A stretch of DNA of 64,000 bases from Sphingomonas sp. PP-CE-1G-424 (GCF_004341085.1 NZ_SLXW01000001.1:682001-746000), one strand, 5' to 3'. Shown: positions 52,862-62,272, counted from the stretch's first letter. The notes: a model not told the origin generated them from the letters alone. Made by a program: numbers and translations.

Positions 52862-54079
52862 TCAGCGGTTTCCGCTGCCGGCCGCGATCTGGTCGAACGC
52901 GTCGAGCATCTGTTTGGCGAGCACGTCATAGTCGTACCGGTCGGTCTGCTTGGCGGCCTGCTCGCGCAGGACCAGCAATTGCTCGGGATGCTCCAACACG
53001 TCGACGATCGCCGCGCGCCACCGCTCGGTGTCGCCGGGGGGCACCAGCATCCCGTTGACACCGGGCTCGATCAGTTCGGGCAGCCCGCCCTTGTCGCTGC
53101 CCATCACCGGCACCGCGTTGACCAGCGCCTGGAACACGACGCCCGGCGAATTTTCGGCCCATAGCGACGGAACGATCAGCATATCGCTTTCGGCCATCAG
53201 ATCGGAGACGTTCTGCTGCGGCACATGGCCCTGCATCGTCAGCCATGGGCGATCGCCATACGCCGCCCGCAACGCCTGATCCTCCGGCCCCTTGCCGAGC
53301 ACGGTGAGATGGAACTTATACTGCGCGGCGAGCGGATCGAGCAATTCGAGGAGGAAATTGATCCCCTTGGTCTTTTCCAGCCGTCCGACGAACACCAGTC
53401 GCACCGTATCCGACGGCACGTGCGTGGTGCGCGGCGTGGGATAGCGGTTGGGGTTGAGGATGTGGAACCGCGGATAGTCCTCGATCGGCAGGAACGACGA
53501 CACCGTGTCGAGGTTGGACTGCGACGGCGAGATGAAGCCGAGCCGCGGGATCTCACGCAGGAACCCCATCTTGACCTTCGAGCTCACGCGGCAACTCGTA
53601 CACTGACCGACGCACTCGTCGCTGCCGCGGAACATTGTCGTACGCAGGCAGGTATAGGCGAGGTCGTGCAACGTGATCGCGGTCGGGATGTCGTGACGGC
53701 CGATCGCCTTCAACCCGTTATAGCCCAGCCCCGATATCCAGTGGATATGGATGAAGTCGGGTTTGAAATCGGCGATGACCTGCTCGAACATAGCCTCGTT
53801 GCGCGGATCGTAATGATCCTGCGCATGCCAGATCGGCTTCTTCCAGCCCGGCGCCTGACTGGTCTTGAACACCGGATAGATATGCGGGGTGCCGACCCGG
53901 TACAGCGTGTAGCCGTCCTGCGGCGTCGCCCAGCTCTCATGCTCGGCCATCGGCGCCGCGGTCAACACCGCCGCCTCATGGCCATTGGCCGCGAACCAGT
54001 AGGTCAGACTGTGCGCGCACAGTTCCGCGCCACCGATCACATAAGGCGGGTAATAGGCGGAAATGCTTAGGATGCGCAT
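52862..54079 (-). CDS. glycosyltransferase family 4 protein
   Basis: The 405-residue product begins with the GT4 start MRILSISAYYPPYVIGGAELCAHSL and has DFIHIHWISGLG, CLRTTMF and CTSCRVSSKVK (a four-Cys patch near residues 135-155). The C-terminal half has LVFVGRLEKTKGINFLLELL, MAESDMLIVPSLWAENSPGVVFQALVNAVPVMGSDKGGLPELI. The Cys-containing loop also occurs in the transferase at 55074. ATG preferred over an in-frame TTG at 54094; GGAG precedes it. Sugar unknown. Confidence 0.88.
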   Translation of the reverse strand: MRILSISAYYPPYVIGGAELCAHSLTYWFAANGHEAAVLTAAPMAEHESWATPQDGYTLYRVGTPHIYPVFKTSQAPGWKKPIWHAQDHYDPRNEAMFEQVIADFKPDFIHIHWISGLGYNGLKAIGRHDIPTAITLHDLAYTCLRTTMFRGSDECVGQCTSCRVSSKVKMGFLREIPRLGFISPSQSNLDTVSSFLPIEDYPRFHILNPNRYPTPRTTHVPSDTVRLVFVGRLEKTKGINFLLELLDPLAAQYKFHLTVLGKGPEDQALRAAYGDRPWLTMQGHVPQQNVSDLMAESDMLIVPSLWAENSPGVVFQALVNAVPVMGSDKGGLPELIEPGVNGMLVPPGDTERWRAAIVDVLEHPEQLLVLREQAAKQTDRYDYDVLAKQMLDAFDQIAAGSGNR

Positions 54080-54122
54080 CGCGTGCCGCTCCAATGGCTA
54101 TAGGACGAAAGTTCGCGCAGCA

Positions 54123-54680
54123 TCATGACGCGGCGACGATCCGGGCCGGCACGCCAACCGCGACCGCACCGTTCGGCACGTCACGCAACACTACGGCATT
54201 GGCGCCGATCATGGCTCCCTCCCCGATTGAGATCGCGCCTATAATTGCCGCCCCTGCCGACAGATAGGCGTTTCGGCCGATCCGTGCATGACCAGGGCTG
54301 TGCGAATGGCGCGAGCCGATCGTCACGTTCTGCAGGATCGCGACGTTTTCGCCCAAGGTGCAGACGCCCACGACGATCCCGTACGGATGAGGAATGTACA
54401 GTCCCGGCGAAACCGTACAGCCGATCGCGATCTCCGAACCGAACGAGCGGCACGTCGCCCACCACCAGATACGCCGCATCGGACGACCAATAACCGGAAT
54501 GCGCGCCAACAGATCCTGGATCCGCCGCGCCAGCACGAACTGGAACCCTTGCGTCACCAGGATCATCCGCAAGGTGAAGCCCGCGGTTACGATGGTCGAT
54601 TCGTGATGGGCGAACAACGCGAGATCACGCCGGACCGCCGCGCGGAAACCGGCGGCTTCGCCTGATTCCGTATTGGTCAT
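54123..54680 (-). CDS. serine O-acetyltransferase-like hexapeptide acetyltransferase
   Basis: The 185-residue product has an N-terminal helical part (VRRDLALFAHHESTIVTAGFTLRMILVTQGFQFVLARRIQDLL) and a left-handed beta-helix built of hexapeptide repeats (IAIGCTVSPGLYIPHPYGIVVG ... ENVAILQNVTIGSRHSHSPGHARIGRNAYLSAGAAIIGAISIGEGAMIGANAVVLRDVPNGAVAVGVPARIV). This is the CysE-like group often used for O-acetylation of polysaccharide. It is paralogous to the partial gene at 63539-64000. Confidence 0.85.
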   Translation of the reverse strand: MTNTESGEAAGFRAAVRRDLALFAHHESTIVTAGFTLRMILVTQGFQFVLARRIQDLLARIPVIGRPMRRIWWWATCRSFGSEIAIGCTVSPGLYIPHPYGIVVGVCTLGENVAILQNVTIGSRHSHSPGHARIGRNAYLSAGAAIIGAISIGEGAMIGANAVVLRDVPNGAVAVGVPARIVAAS

Positions 54681-55073
54681 GGGCGAACACTACCTCTGCT
54701 TGAGACTGCCATCCGGCATGGTGAAAATGGTATAAAGAAATTTTTTGTGCATTGCGGCAATTGTGACGTCACGCAAAGCCATATCGGTGAACTCGTATCG
54801 TTTTTTGTAAAAATATCGTCTGTCGAGGACACGTGCCTGCCCTTTCCTCCACAAGTTCACGGTTGCGAAAGATGCTGAGGTCACGATATCGCAGACGCGA
54901 GATGAACGTTCGATGGCGTTGTATCCGCGCTGGATTTGGTCGCGACGACAGTAACGATCGACCAGAACGGGTGGATGTCGCCTAAGAATTACGCCGCCTT
55001 GAATTCCATGGTGCGCCTCCTCCGCGGTATTTGGGTCGCGGCTGATACGCAAAAGACGAATTGATAGGGTAGC
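54681..55073. other. AT-richer intergenic region with promoter-like content
   Basis: This 393-base gap between the divergent acetyltransferase and glycosyltransferase genes is AT-rich near 54725-54830. It contains the 10-base palindrome GTGACGTCAC (54763-54772). On the minus strand a perfect AGGAGG (55016-55021) lies 6 bases before ATG of a six-codon frame (54989-55009; M-E-F-K-A-A). No larger gene is supported; an overlapping long frame on the minus strand has no recognisable domain. Confidence 0.5.
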
Positions 55074-56279
55074 ATGCGCATTCTGATCGTGAACACGTTG
55101 TATCCCCCCTCCCTCGTCGGTGGCGCCGAGCGGTCGGTCGCGCTGCTTGGCCGGGCGGTCGGCGCGCGCGGTCACGACGTGCACGTCGCCTCGCTGCACG
55201 ACGGCGATACGATCATCGAGGAACGCGACGGTCCGGTCACGGTACACCGCCTGCCACTGCGCAACATCTATTGGCCGTTCCGCCCCGGGCATCGGCCGTC
55301 CAAGCCCGTGCGCCTGATGTGGCACCTGCGCGACCGGAAAAATCGGCGGGCGACCCGCGACCTGATCGCGCTCGCCAAGCGGATCAAGCCCGACGTGCTG
55401 CACACCAACAATCTGCAGGGGTTCTCGACCGAGATCTGGCACTGGGCGCGCGCCAACGACATCCGGATCGTCCACACGCTGCGCGACTACAGCCTTATGT
55501 GCGCGCGTGCCGCGCTATACCGCGACCGCAAGGATTGCGTCGAGCGCTGCGCCGATTGCCGCCTGCTGACCGACCGCAAGAAGCGCAATACCCCGCTCGT
55601 CGATGCGGTCGCCTCGAACAGTCAGTACGTGATCGATACGCACGAGCGTCACGGCTTCTTCGACGATACGCCGAGCCGCGTGATCTTCAACATCGCCGAT
55701 GTGAACGCGGTGGTGTCCAGCGCGGAACGACCGGGGCGCGAGGACGCCCCCGGCCTGGTGTTCGGCGTGATCGGCCGGGTCGAACCTGAAAAGGGCATCG
55801 AAGTGGTGCTCGCGGCGATTACCAGCGTCGAAGGCGACTGGCGACTGCGCATCGCCGGCGGTGGCCAGACCGACTATATCGACGGACTGAAGGCGCGCCA
55901 TCCGGATCCGCGGATCGACTGGATGGGGTTCGTCGAGGCCGATGCGTTCTACGACAGCATCGACGTCCTGATCATCGGCTCGACCTGGCCCGAACCGCTG
56001 CCGCGTACCATGATCGAAAGCCTCGCGCGCGGCACGCCGACCTTGTATTCCGACGCTGGCGGCACGCCCGAGATCGGCCATATGGCGCCGCTCTCGGCGA
56101 TGTACGCCAAGGACGATCCCGAGGCGCTCGCGTCGCAGCTGCGCCTTGCGCTCGACGACCCGGCGACCTGGCGCGCGCGCCGCACCGCCGATCCGGCATT
56201 GCTCGAGCAATTCTCCGAAGCGGCGGTCGCGGGCCGCTATATCGCGCTCTACGCCAGCGACGCCGACCGCCCCGTCTGA
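55074..56279 (+). CDS. glycosyltransferase family 4 protein
   Basis: The 401-residue product has MRILIVNTLYPPSLVGGAERSVALLGRAV at its start, DVLHTNNLQGFS and the Cys cluster CVERCADCRLL (near residues 160-170). The C-terminal half has FGVIGRVEPEKGIEVVL, RIDWMGFVEADAFYDSIDVLIIGSTWPEPLPRTMIESLARGTPTL and AGGTPEI. This is the usual two-Rossmann GT4 pattern. A GATAGGG precedes the ATG. Acceptor and sugar are unknown. Confidence 0.88.
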   Translation: MRILIVNTLYPPSLVGGAERSVALLGRAVGARGHDVHVASLHDGDTIIEERDGPVTVHRLPLRNIYWPFRPGHRPSKPVRLMWHLRDRKNRRATRDLIALAKRIKPDVLHTNNLQGFSTEIWHWARANDIRIVHTLRDYSLMCARAALYRDRKDCVERCADCRLLTDRKKRNTPLVDAVASNSQYVIDTHERHGFFDDTPSRVIFNIADVNAVVSSAERPGREDAPGLVFGVIGRVEPEKGIEVVLAAITSVEGDWRLRIAGGGQTDYIDGLKARHPDPRIDWMGFVEADAFYDSIDVLIIGSTWPEPLPRTMIESLARGTPTLYSDAGGTPEIGHMAPLSAMYAKDDPEALASQLRLALDDPATWRARRTADPALLEQFSEAAVAGRYIALYASDADRPV

Positions 56280-56301
56280 TTCGCGTTTCTTTACTCGCTA
56301 T

Positions 56302-57366
56302 TCAGATCGCAGCGAGCGCGGCGATCAGATCGTCGGTGCTCGCCGACCAGCTATAGGCGTCAACCCGCGCCGCGGTGCGTGCCGCCAGATCGTCGACCAA
56401 AATGTCGTCGCGCAGGATCCGCTCCAGCCCCCCGGCGATCGAGTCGACCGAGGTCGGATCGACGTACAGCGCCGCATCGCCGCACACTTCGCGCACCGGG
56501 GGAATATCACCCGCCAGCACCGGACGGCCGAACTGCATCATCTCCAGCGGTGGGATGCCGAAGCCTTCGTACAGGCTGGGAAACACCAGCGCGCGGGCGG
56601 CGCGGTACAGCCCCATCAACGCCTCGTCGCTGATCCGGCCCGGCAGGATCACGCCGGGCGGCACGTCGTCCATGCCGTTCTGCGCGAACGACTTGACCGC
56701 CGCCCCGACCAGCACGAGCCGATCGTCAGGCTGGGCGACCCGCGCGAACGCCTCGAGCGCGCGCGGCAGGTTCTTGTTCGGCGCGAACGATCCGACAAAC
56801 AGCAGGAATCGCCCCGGGATCAGGCCCAGTTGCGCGACGATGTCGGTATCGGGGACGATCGCGTCGACATGGTCCGCCGCGTTGGGGATCACGGGGATCC
56901 TGGCGGGGTCGAGCTTGAGCACGGCGGCCAGACGATCGCGCGAAAAGCCCGACACGGTCGCGATCTGCGAGCGACGCGCGATGAGATGCCCGAGCGTCCG
57001 GTGCATCGTCCTATACGGTCTCGAGAAATTCTCCGGCAGATCGTAGACCAGTGCGTCGTGGATCACGGTCAGCGACCGGCGCGGCGCGACCGGGCCGGAG
57101 TTGCACAGATTGAGAAGCGTCGACCCGTGCGCGGCCCGGGGCAGATGGATCTGCTCCCAGGCGTGACCACCGCCGCGACCAACGGTGCGCATCGAAAACC
57201 GCGGCCATTCTGGCGGTGCAGCAACGCCGGGCGGCAGCAACAGCGTCCAGCGGGGCGGCTCGACGCCCGCCACGATGCGGTCGTGAACCTGCCCCAGCAA
57301 CATACGCGCGAACCGTTCGACACCGGTGACCGAACGTCCCAGAAAACGACCATTAACTGCGATCAT
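56302..57366 (-). CDS. glycosyltransferase family 4 protein
   Basis: The 354-residue product begins MIAVNGRFLGRSVTGVERFARMLLG, typical of the WbdA/MtfB-like GT4 group. It continues with LTVIHDALVYDLPENFSRPYRTMHRTLGHLIARRSQIATVSGFSRDRLAAVL. The C-terminal half has FLLFVGSFAPNKNLPRALEAF, GRISDEALMGLYRAARALVFPSLYEGFGIPPLEMMQFGRPVLAGDIPPVREVCGDAALYVDP. The EGFGIPPLEMM motif is a strong GT4 marker. It converges on the preceding transferase with a 22-base gap. Confidence 0.9.
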   Translation of the reverse strand: MIAVNGRFLGRSVTGVERFARMLLGQVHDRIVAGVEPPRWTLLLPPGVAAPPEWPRFSMRTVGRGGGHAWEQIHLPRAAHGSTLLNLCNSGPVAPRRSLTVIHDALVYDLPENFSRPYRTMHRTLGHLIARRSQIATVSGFSRDRLAAVLKLDPARIPVIPNAADHVDAIVPDTDIVAQLGLIPGRFLLFVGSFAPNKNLPRALEAFARVAQPDDRLVLVGAAVKSFAQNGMDDVPPGVILPGRISDEALMGLYRAARALVFPSLYEGFGIPPLEMMQFGRPVLAGDIPPVREVCGDAALYVDPTSVDSIAGGLERILRDDILVDDLAARTAARVDAYSWSASTDDLIAALAAI

Positions 57367-57610
57367 TGTCTCTATTTTCCAATTCTATCCGGGGATAGGC
57401 ACGGTGTGACGCCATATTGTTGCAAGGCTGCTATGCGCCGCCATGGGTGGCCATCTAAACTGATTCGAGTGTTTCGTTCAGGTTAGATCCTGCATCGTAA
57501 GGTTATATCGCCGTGATTGCTCCACGATGGCCCACCCGCTATCACTGTTGCAGCGCAGCGAAAACCGGTCGGGTGGCCAGGGGCCGATTTTCTAAGGATA
57601 AAGTCACGCG

Positions 57611-58999
57611 ATGGAAGTAGCCATGGACCATCTCGGCGAAGTTTCGTTGGCCGGCGCCCTCCACCGACGGAACCTGCGCCTGCGGCTATATTGCCTGTTG
57701 ATCGCGACCGACCTGTTCGCGATCGCAATCGGATTCGCGATCGGCAGCTTCGTACGCGGCGACAATTGGCTGTCGCTCAGCGGGATCGATCTCGCTTATC
57801 CGGTTCTGCCAATCTATTTCCTTATCGCCTTCAATAACAAGGCGTATTCCCGACCTGCGATCACCAGTGGCACCGAATCGATGATGCGCGCGATCGTGCC
57901 GCTGGCGATCACCGGGTTCGCGCTGCTGACGCTGATCTTCTTCGTCCAGGCGGGCAACGACATCTCGCGCGTCGCGTTCGCGATCGGTTTCGGCGGCACG
58001 ACGATCCTGATGGCGACGTTCCGGATGATCATCGTCATCGTCGTCCGGCGCACGGTCGCGCCGAAGCTGGTCGCCGAACTGCTGATCGTCGACGACGTGC
58101 CGCGCGCGCAATGGCACGAGCCAAAGCTCTGCGACACGATCTTTGCCGGCGAGGCCGGGATCGAGCCGGACATGGGCAATCCGCACATGCTCAACCGGTT
58201 CGGCCAGATGGTCAGTAAGTACGAGCGGGTCGTGGTGCACTGCCCGGTCGATCGCCAGCTCGACTGGTCGCTGCTGTTGCGCGGCGCCAATGTCGACGGC
58301 GAGATCCTGTCGGCCGGTTTCGGCAAGCTCGGCGTGTTGGGCCTGCAGAACTTCAAGGGCCGCCAGACGCTGCTCGTTGCACGCGGGCCGCTGAGCTATA
58401 CCGACATGGCCAAGAAGCGCGCGCTCGACATCATCGTGACGCTGATCGTGCTGATCGCGATCTCCCCGGCGCTCGTACTGATCGCGCTCGCGGTGAAGCT
58501 CGATTCGCCCGGCCCCGTGCTGTTCCGGCAGGAGCGAATCGGCCGCGGCAACCGCATCTTCAACATCCTGAAGTTCCGCTCGATGCGCGTCGAAAGCCTC
58601 GATGCGAAGGGCGCAACGTCGACGCAGCGCGACGACAAGCGCATCACCCGCGTCGGCGCGTTCATCCGCAAGACCAGTCTCGACGAGATCCCGCAGTTCC
58701 TGAACGTCCTGCTCGGCGACATGAGCCTGGTCGGGCCGCGCCCGCACGCGCTCGGGTCGCTCGCGGGCAACCAGCTGTTCTGGGAAGTCGATCGCGAATA
58801 TTGGCATCGCCACGCGCTGAAGCCCGGAATCACCGGCCTCGCACAGGTTCGCGGGTTCCGCGGCGCGACCCACCGCGACGTCGATCTGAAGAACCGGCTG
58901 CAGGCCGATCTCGAATATCTCCATGACTGGAGTCTGATGCGCGACGTCAAGATCCTGTTCCGGACGATGACCGTTCTCGTCCACAGCAACGCCTATTGA
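57611..58999 (+). CDS. polyprenyl-phosphate hexose-1-phosphate transferase (WbaP/GelB-like)
   Basis: This enzyme starts repeat-unit synthesis by moving a hexose-1-phosphate to undecaprenyl phosphate at the inner membrane. The 462-residue product has four or five N-terminal helices, a soluble middle domain, and the bacterial sugar transferase domain: KKRALDIIVTLIVLIAISPALVLIALAVKLDSPGPVLFRQERIGRGNRIFNILKFRSMR, TRVGAFIRKTSLDEIPQFLNVLLGDMSLVGPRP and KPGITGLAQVRG. An ATG four codons downstream (57623) is an alternative start. Sugar (glucose or galactose) not determined. Confidence 0.92.
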   Translation: MEVAMDHLGEVSLAGALHRRNLRLRLYCLLIATDLFAIAIGFAIGSFVRGDNWLSLSGIDLAYPVLPIYFLIAFNNKAYSRPAITSGTESMMRAIVPLAITGFALLTLIFFVQAGNDISRVAFAIGFGGTTILMATFRMIIVIVVRRTVAPKLVAELLIVDDVPRAQWHEPKLCDTIFAGEAGIEPDMGNPHMLNRFGQMVSKYERVVVHCPVDRQLDWSLLLRGANVDGEILSAGFGKLGVLGLQNFKGRQTLLVARGPLSYTDMAKKRALDIIVTLIVLIAISPALVLIALAVKLDSPGPVLFRQERIGRGNRIFNILKFRSMRVESLDAKGATSTQRDDKRITRVGAFIRKTSLDEIPQFLNVLLGDMSLVGPRPHALGSLAGNQLFWEVDREYWHRHALKPGITGLAQVRGFRGATHRDVDLKNRLQADLEYLHDWSLMRDVKILFRTMTVLVHSNAY

Positions 59000-59051
59000 G
59001 CCCGCGCCGCGGGGGCGGTAGGGCGCGATTCCGGGGGTTGAGGAGAAGCCA

Positions 59052-60455
59052 ATGCCATCTATTCGATCCCCGAAATCCCGCCTCACGGCCGGGAAGATCG
59101 TGGCCCGTACCGGGCTGGTGCTGACCGGGCTGGTCGGGGGTGCCGTCGCGCTCGCCTCGATGGCGCCGATGCCGTCGTCGTCGCCCGGCCCGTTGCGGCC
59201 GCTGCCCGATGGACCGCTGACGCCACGCGCCGTGCCGTTGATCATCGGCGTCGGCGTGCATTTCGGGATCGGCGGCGAATATGGCTATGATCCCGCCCGG
59301 ACCGCGCAGGCGATCGACACGGTCGGTGCATCGTCGTTCCGCGACGACCTGACCTGGCCCGGCTTCAAGGGTGCGGGCATGAACGCGCCGGGCAGCATGC
59401 GGCCCCGCCTGGCGGCGTTCCTGGCCGCGACCAAGGCGCGGCCGCTGTTCATCCTCGATCATCCCAATCCGGCGATCGGCGGCGACGGCGTGCCCGTTAC
59501 CGATGCGGGTCGTGCGGCGTTTGCGAACTTTGCCGGCGAGGCTGCGCGCCAGACCGCAGGCCGACGCCCGATCTACGAGATCTGGAACGAGTGGAACCTC
59601 AACGCCGCGCCAGCGATGGGCAAGCTGATCGGACGCGCCGCGCCCGGCGATCCGCGCGGCGGCGACGCCTATGCCCGACTGGCGGCCAAGGCGACCGCCG
59701 CGATTCGCGCAAGCCAACCGAACGCCACCGTCCTGGCCGGTGCGGCGGGTACGGATGACGGGTGGCAGTGGGTGCACGCGGTAGCCGGCGGCGGCGGGCT
59801 GAAGGGCGCCGACGGCCTGTCGGTCCATTACTATAACCACTGCGAACGCCCCGATAACCGGACCGCCGCCGAAGCGATCACACGGATGCAGGCGCTCGCC
59901 ACGAAGATGCGGATCCGCGGTGGTCGGGCGATGCCGATCTACGTAACCGAGATCGGTTGGCCGACCACGCAGGGCGGGCCGTGCGATATCGCGCGCAACG
60001 ATTCGGGCAATAACATCGCCCAGTTCCTGCTGTGGTCCGCGGCGACGCCGTGGATGCGCGGCGTCTGGATCTATCAGTTGAAGGACCAGGCCCAGGATCC
60101 CACCGACAACGAGGCCAATTTCGGGCTGTTCACCTACGATTACAAACCCAAGCCCGCCGCCTGCATGATGCGCGATGTCAGCCGCCTGATCGGTCGCGCG
60201 AAAAGCTGGCGGATCGATCGGCCGCAGCCCGGCCTGACCGTGGCGAGGATGAGCGACGGGCAGTCGCGTACGTTGATCGCGTGGACGGATCGTGCCGCGC
60301 AGAAGGCCGAGCTGCAAATCGGCGGCGCGCCGACGCCCTACCGGCCAATCTGTTCGCCCGCCGGCCCGCGCGACACGACGATCCCGGTCGGATCGCGGCC
60401 GGTCGTGGTGTCACTGTCGGGCAGCGGTGCGGGAATACGCTACCGCATGTTGTAG
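59052..60455 (+). CDS. GH-A clan glycoside hydrolase, second copy (PslG/GH39-like)
   Basis: The 467-residue product has a signal-type or anchoring N-terminus (TGKIVART-type basic start, then GLVLTGLVGGAVALASMA) without a lipobox. The TIM-barrel places Glu180 in YEIWNEWN and Glu300 in YVTEIGWP at the acid/base and nucleophile positions. It shares the arrangement, the DGLSVHYYNHC-type loop and the C-terminal small beta-domain with the gene at 51370, so the two are paralogs. GAGGAGAA precedes the ATG. It follows the hexose-1-phosphate transferase and probably acts on the same polymer. Confidence 0.82.
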   Translation: MPSIRSPKSRLTAGKIVARTGLVLTGLVGGAVALASMAPMPSSSPGPLRPLPDGPLTPRAVPLIIGVGVHFGIGGEYGYDPARTAQAIDTVGASSFRDDLTWPGFKGAGMNAPGSMRPRLAAFLAATKARPLFILDHPNPAIGGDGVPVTDAGRAAFANFAGEAARQTAGRRPIYEIWNEWNLNAAPAMGKLIGRAAPGDPRGGDAYARLAAKATAAIRASQPNATVLAGAAGTDDGWQWVHAVAGGGGLKGADGLSVHYYNHCERPDNRTAAEAITRMQALATKMRIRGGRAMPIYVTEIGWPTTQGGPCDIARNDSGNNIAQFLLWSAATPWMRGVWIYQLKDQAQDPTDNEANFGLFTYDYKPKPAACMMRDVSRLIGRAKSWRIDRPQPGLTVARMSDGQSRTLIAWTDRAAQKAELQIGGAPTPYRPICSPAGPRDTTIPVGSRPVVVSLSGSGAGIRYRML

Positions 60456-60461
60456 GCGCAC

Positions 60462-60509
60462 AAAAAAACACTGGCCGCCCCATCCTGCGCGTGGAGGAGG
60501 CGGCCAGTG
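60462..60509 (-). terminator. rho-independent terminator of the PilZ gene
   Basis: An 11-base stem (CACTGGCCGCC at 60469-60479 with GGCGGCCAGTG at 60499-60509) precedes a run of seven T on the minus strand. It sits between the convergent hydrolase and PilZ genes and may serve both directions, though the plus side lacks T residues. Confidence 0.85.
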
Positions 60510-60533
60510 CACGTTTCCGAACCTAGCGGACTG

Positions 60534-61001
60534 TCAGCCGAGCAAACGCTCGACCACCAAGGTGATCGCGGTCCATCCCGCCAGGCTGATCACGCCGAGC
60601 AGCAACAACCGCCCGCGCGGCTGCCATTTGAACGTGGCGGGCGCACGGATCGCGCCGGTGGTGTTCAAACCATAAACATTGTCGGTCATCGCCGCGGTGA
60701 TGCTGCCGGCAGGTAGCGGCAGGTCGAACTGGCAACCATAATCGCGTGCGCCGGCCCAGGTGATCTGCGCCTCGCGCTGGCCTACGCCGGGAATACCGAC
60801 CACGACACTCTGATCGAGCAGCAACGGCAGTACCGATTCAATCCGGCACCCGTCGCGGTTGAGATCGGCGATGCGGATCTCGCGCGACGTCGTCTCGTCA
60901 TGCAGGCGCAACGTACCGGTACGCGCCAACGCCACTCGCGTGTCGGCGCGACGTTCGGCTGGATCCGCGAAAAATGCTGCGTTGTGTACCGTTGCCACCA
61001 T
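60534..61001 (-). CDS. PilZ-domain protein with C-terminal membrane helix
   Basis: PilZ domains bind cyclic di-GMP. The 155-residue product has the first binding motif RRADTR (RxxxR, Arg18-Arg22) and the second at DLNRDGCRIES (D46-x-N48-x-x-G51; the usual Ser is Asn). The strands YGCQFDLPL follow, and the C-terminus is a single predicted helix (LLLLGVISLAGWTAITLVV). It may tether c-di-GMP sensing to the inner membrane near the export proteins. The link to the polysaccharide genes rests on location only. Confidence 0.8.
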   Translation of the reverse strand: MVATVHNAAFFADPAERRADTRVALARTGTLRLHDETTSREIRIADLNRDGCRIESVLPLLLDQSVVVGIPGVGQREAQITWAGARDYGCQFDLPLPAGSITAAMTDNVYGLNTTGAIRAPATFKWQPRGRLLLLGVISLAGWTAITLVVERLLG

Positions 61002-61123
61002 CTGTTCCCTAGTGCGGGCGAAACCCTGAACCCTCGCTCTATCTAGGTGGCATGCAATGAAAAATTGCTGTTATTCTATAGTTTCTTCGATCTTAACTAA
61101 TATTTGTTTTGCTCCGAAGATTA

Positions 61124-62272
61124 TTACAAAACGACCTTCGATCGGGACGGCGATGCGACGCCGAGCAGCTTGCCGAACGCGCGCTGGAACACCCGCTTGC
61201 GACGCTCCGACACTTCGGCGATCAGCAGCGCGAGGATCACCGCGGCTAGGATCGCCACCGGTCCACCCCCCGCACTCGCGCGCAACTTCGGGAACACCGA
61301 CGCCAGCATAAGGAAGAACGGCTGGTGGACGAGGTACAACGTGAAGCTTGCCCCGGCCAGCCAGCGGATCGCGCGGGCGATGCCGGAGGGGAAGATCGTC
61401 CGCCCCTCGGTCGCGCGCCGGAACGCGATGATGTTGACGGTGATCAGCCCGCCGACGAGCGCGAAATACACGAAGCTCTTCGCCAGCTGCGCCAGGTCGG
61501 CTTGGTCGTACATCGGCCACGCCCAATGCTCCAACGTGCGCTTGACGACGAAATAGGCGAGCACAGTCGCGACGAACGTCGCGAGCGCCAAACGCTTCGG
61601 CATCGTCACGCGGCCGGCGCGAACGTGGCGGTAGGCGAGCAGCCCGAACAGCCAGATCGGCATGTACGCGACGACCTTCGGTCCGAACGCGAGCATCAAC
61701 AGGACGCCGATCACCGCGCCCCGCACGCGCCCGAGATAGAAGAACGCGGCAAAGATCACGTAATAGGCGGCCTCGAACCCGAGCGACCAATAGGGCTCGT
61801 TGCTGCCGAACACACGGTGGCTGAACCAGAGTTCGTTGGTGAAGGTCAGCGCGAACGGCAGGTTGGTAAGGTAGGCTGGATCGTAGAACGGATGATCGCT
61901 GAGCGGCACGGCGCCGTAGCGCTGCGTGATCATGTCGCAGACGAACCCCGTCAGCAGCGCGATCAGGCAGACCGAATAGAGCCGCGACAGGCGAGCGGTC
62001 GCATAGGCGCGAAGGCTGTGCTCCTTCTCCTCGGCGACGAAAGCGATGACGAACCCCGACAGCACGAAGAACACCGCGACCGCTTCGCCGGTGTGGCCCG
62101 AGATGAACCCGGGCAGCCGGGGCATGACGAAATGCCGGGCATGGCCGAGCACCACCTCGAACGCCGCGACCAGACGCAGCAGATCAAGGTAGATCGACAA
62201 ATTGGGATCGAGCACCCTGACCTTCGTCCCGAAAGGACCGGTCGGTTCTGCGTGCGTCTGCGGCTCGCTCAC
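61124..62272 (-). CDS. membrane acyltransferase family 3 (OafA/ExoZ-like)
   Basis: The 382-residue product has about ten transmembrane helices and the family 3 motifs: LSIYLDLLRLVAAFEVVLGHARHF with the conserved catalytic-type His, FFVLSGFVIAF, RLSRLYSVCLIALL, LWFSHRVFGSNEPYWSLGFEAAYYVIF and ASFTLYLVHQPFF. Such enzymes O-acylate sugars of surface polysaccharide. The N-terminal 25 residues are hydrophilic. It lies 31 bases downstream of the glycosyltransferase gene at 62304-63542, on the same strand. Confidence 0.88.
   Translation of the reverse strand: MSEPQTHAEPTGPFGTKVRVLDPNLSIYLDLLRLVAAFEVVLGHARHFVMPRLPGFISGHTGEAVAVFFVLSGFVIAFVAEEKEHSLRAYATARLSRLYSVCLIALLTGFVCDMITQRYGAVPLSDHPFYDPAYLTNLPFALTFTNELWFSHRVFGSNEPYWSLGFEAAYYVIFAAFFYLGRVRGAVIGVLLMLAFGPKVVAYMPIWLFGLLAYRHVRAGRVTMPKRLALATFVATVLAYFVVKRTLEHWAWPMYDQADLAQLAKSFVYFALVGGLITVNIIAFRRATEGRTIFPSGIARAIRWLAGASFTLYLVHQPFFLMLASVFPKLRASAGGGPVAILAAVILALLIAEVSERRKRVFQRAFGKLLGVASPSRSKVVL

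Noticed and set aside
54690..55475. 261-codon minus-strand frame covering the intergenic region and the start of a glycosyltransferase
   Set aside because: No recognisable domain, and its first half is antisense to a clear GT4 gene. The last 80 codons could be a gene remnant, but nothing supports this.
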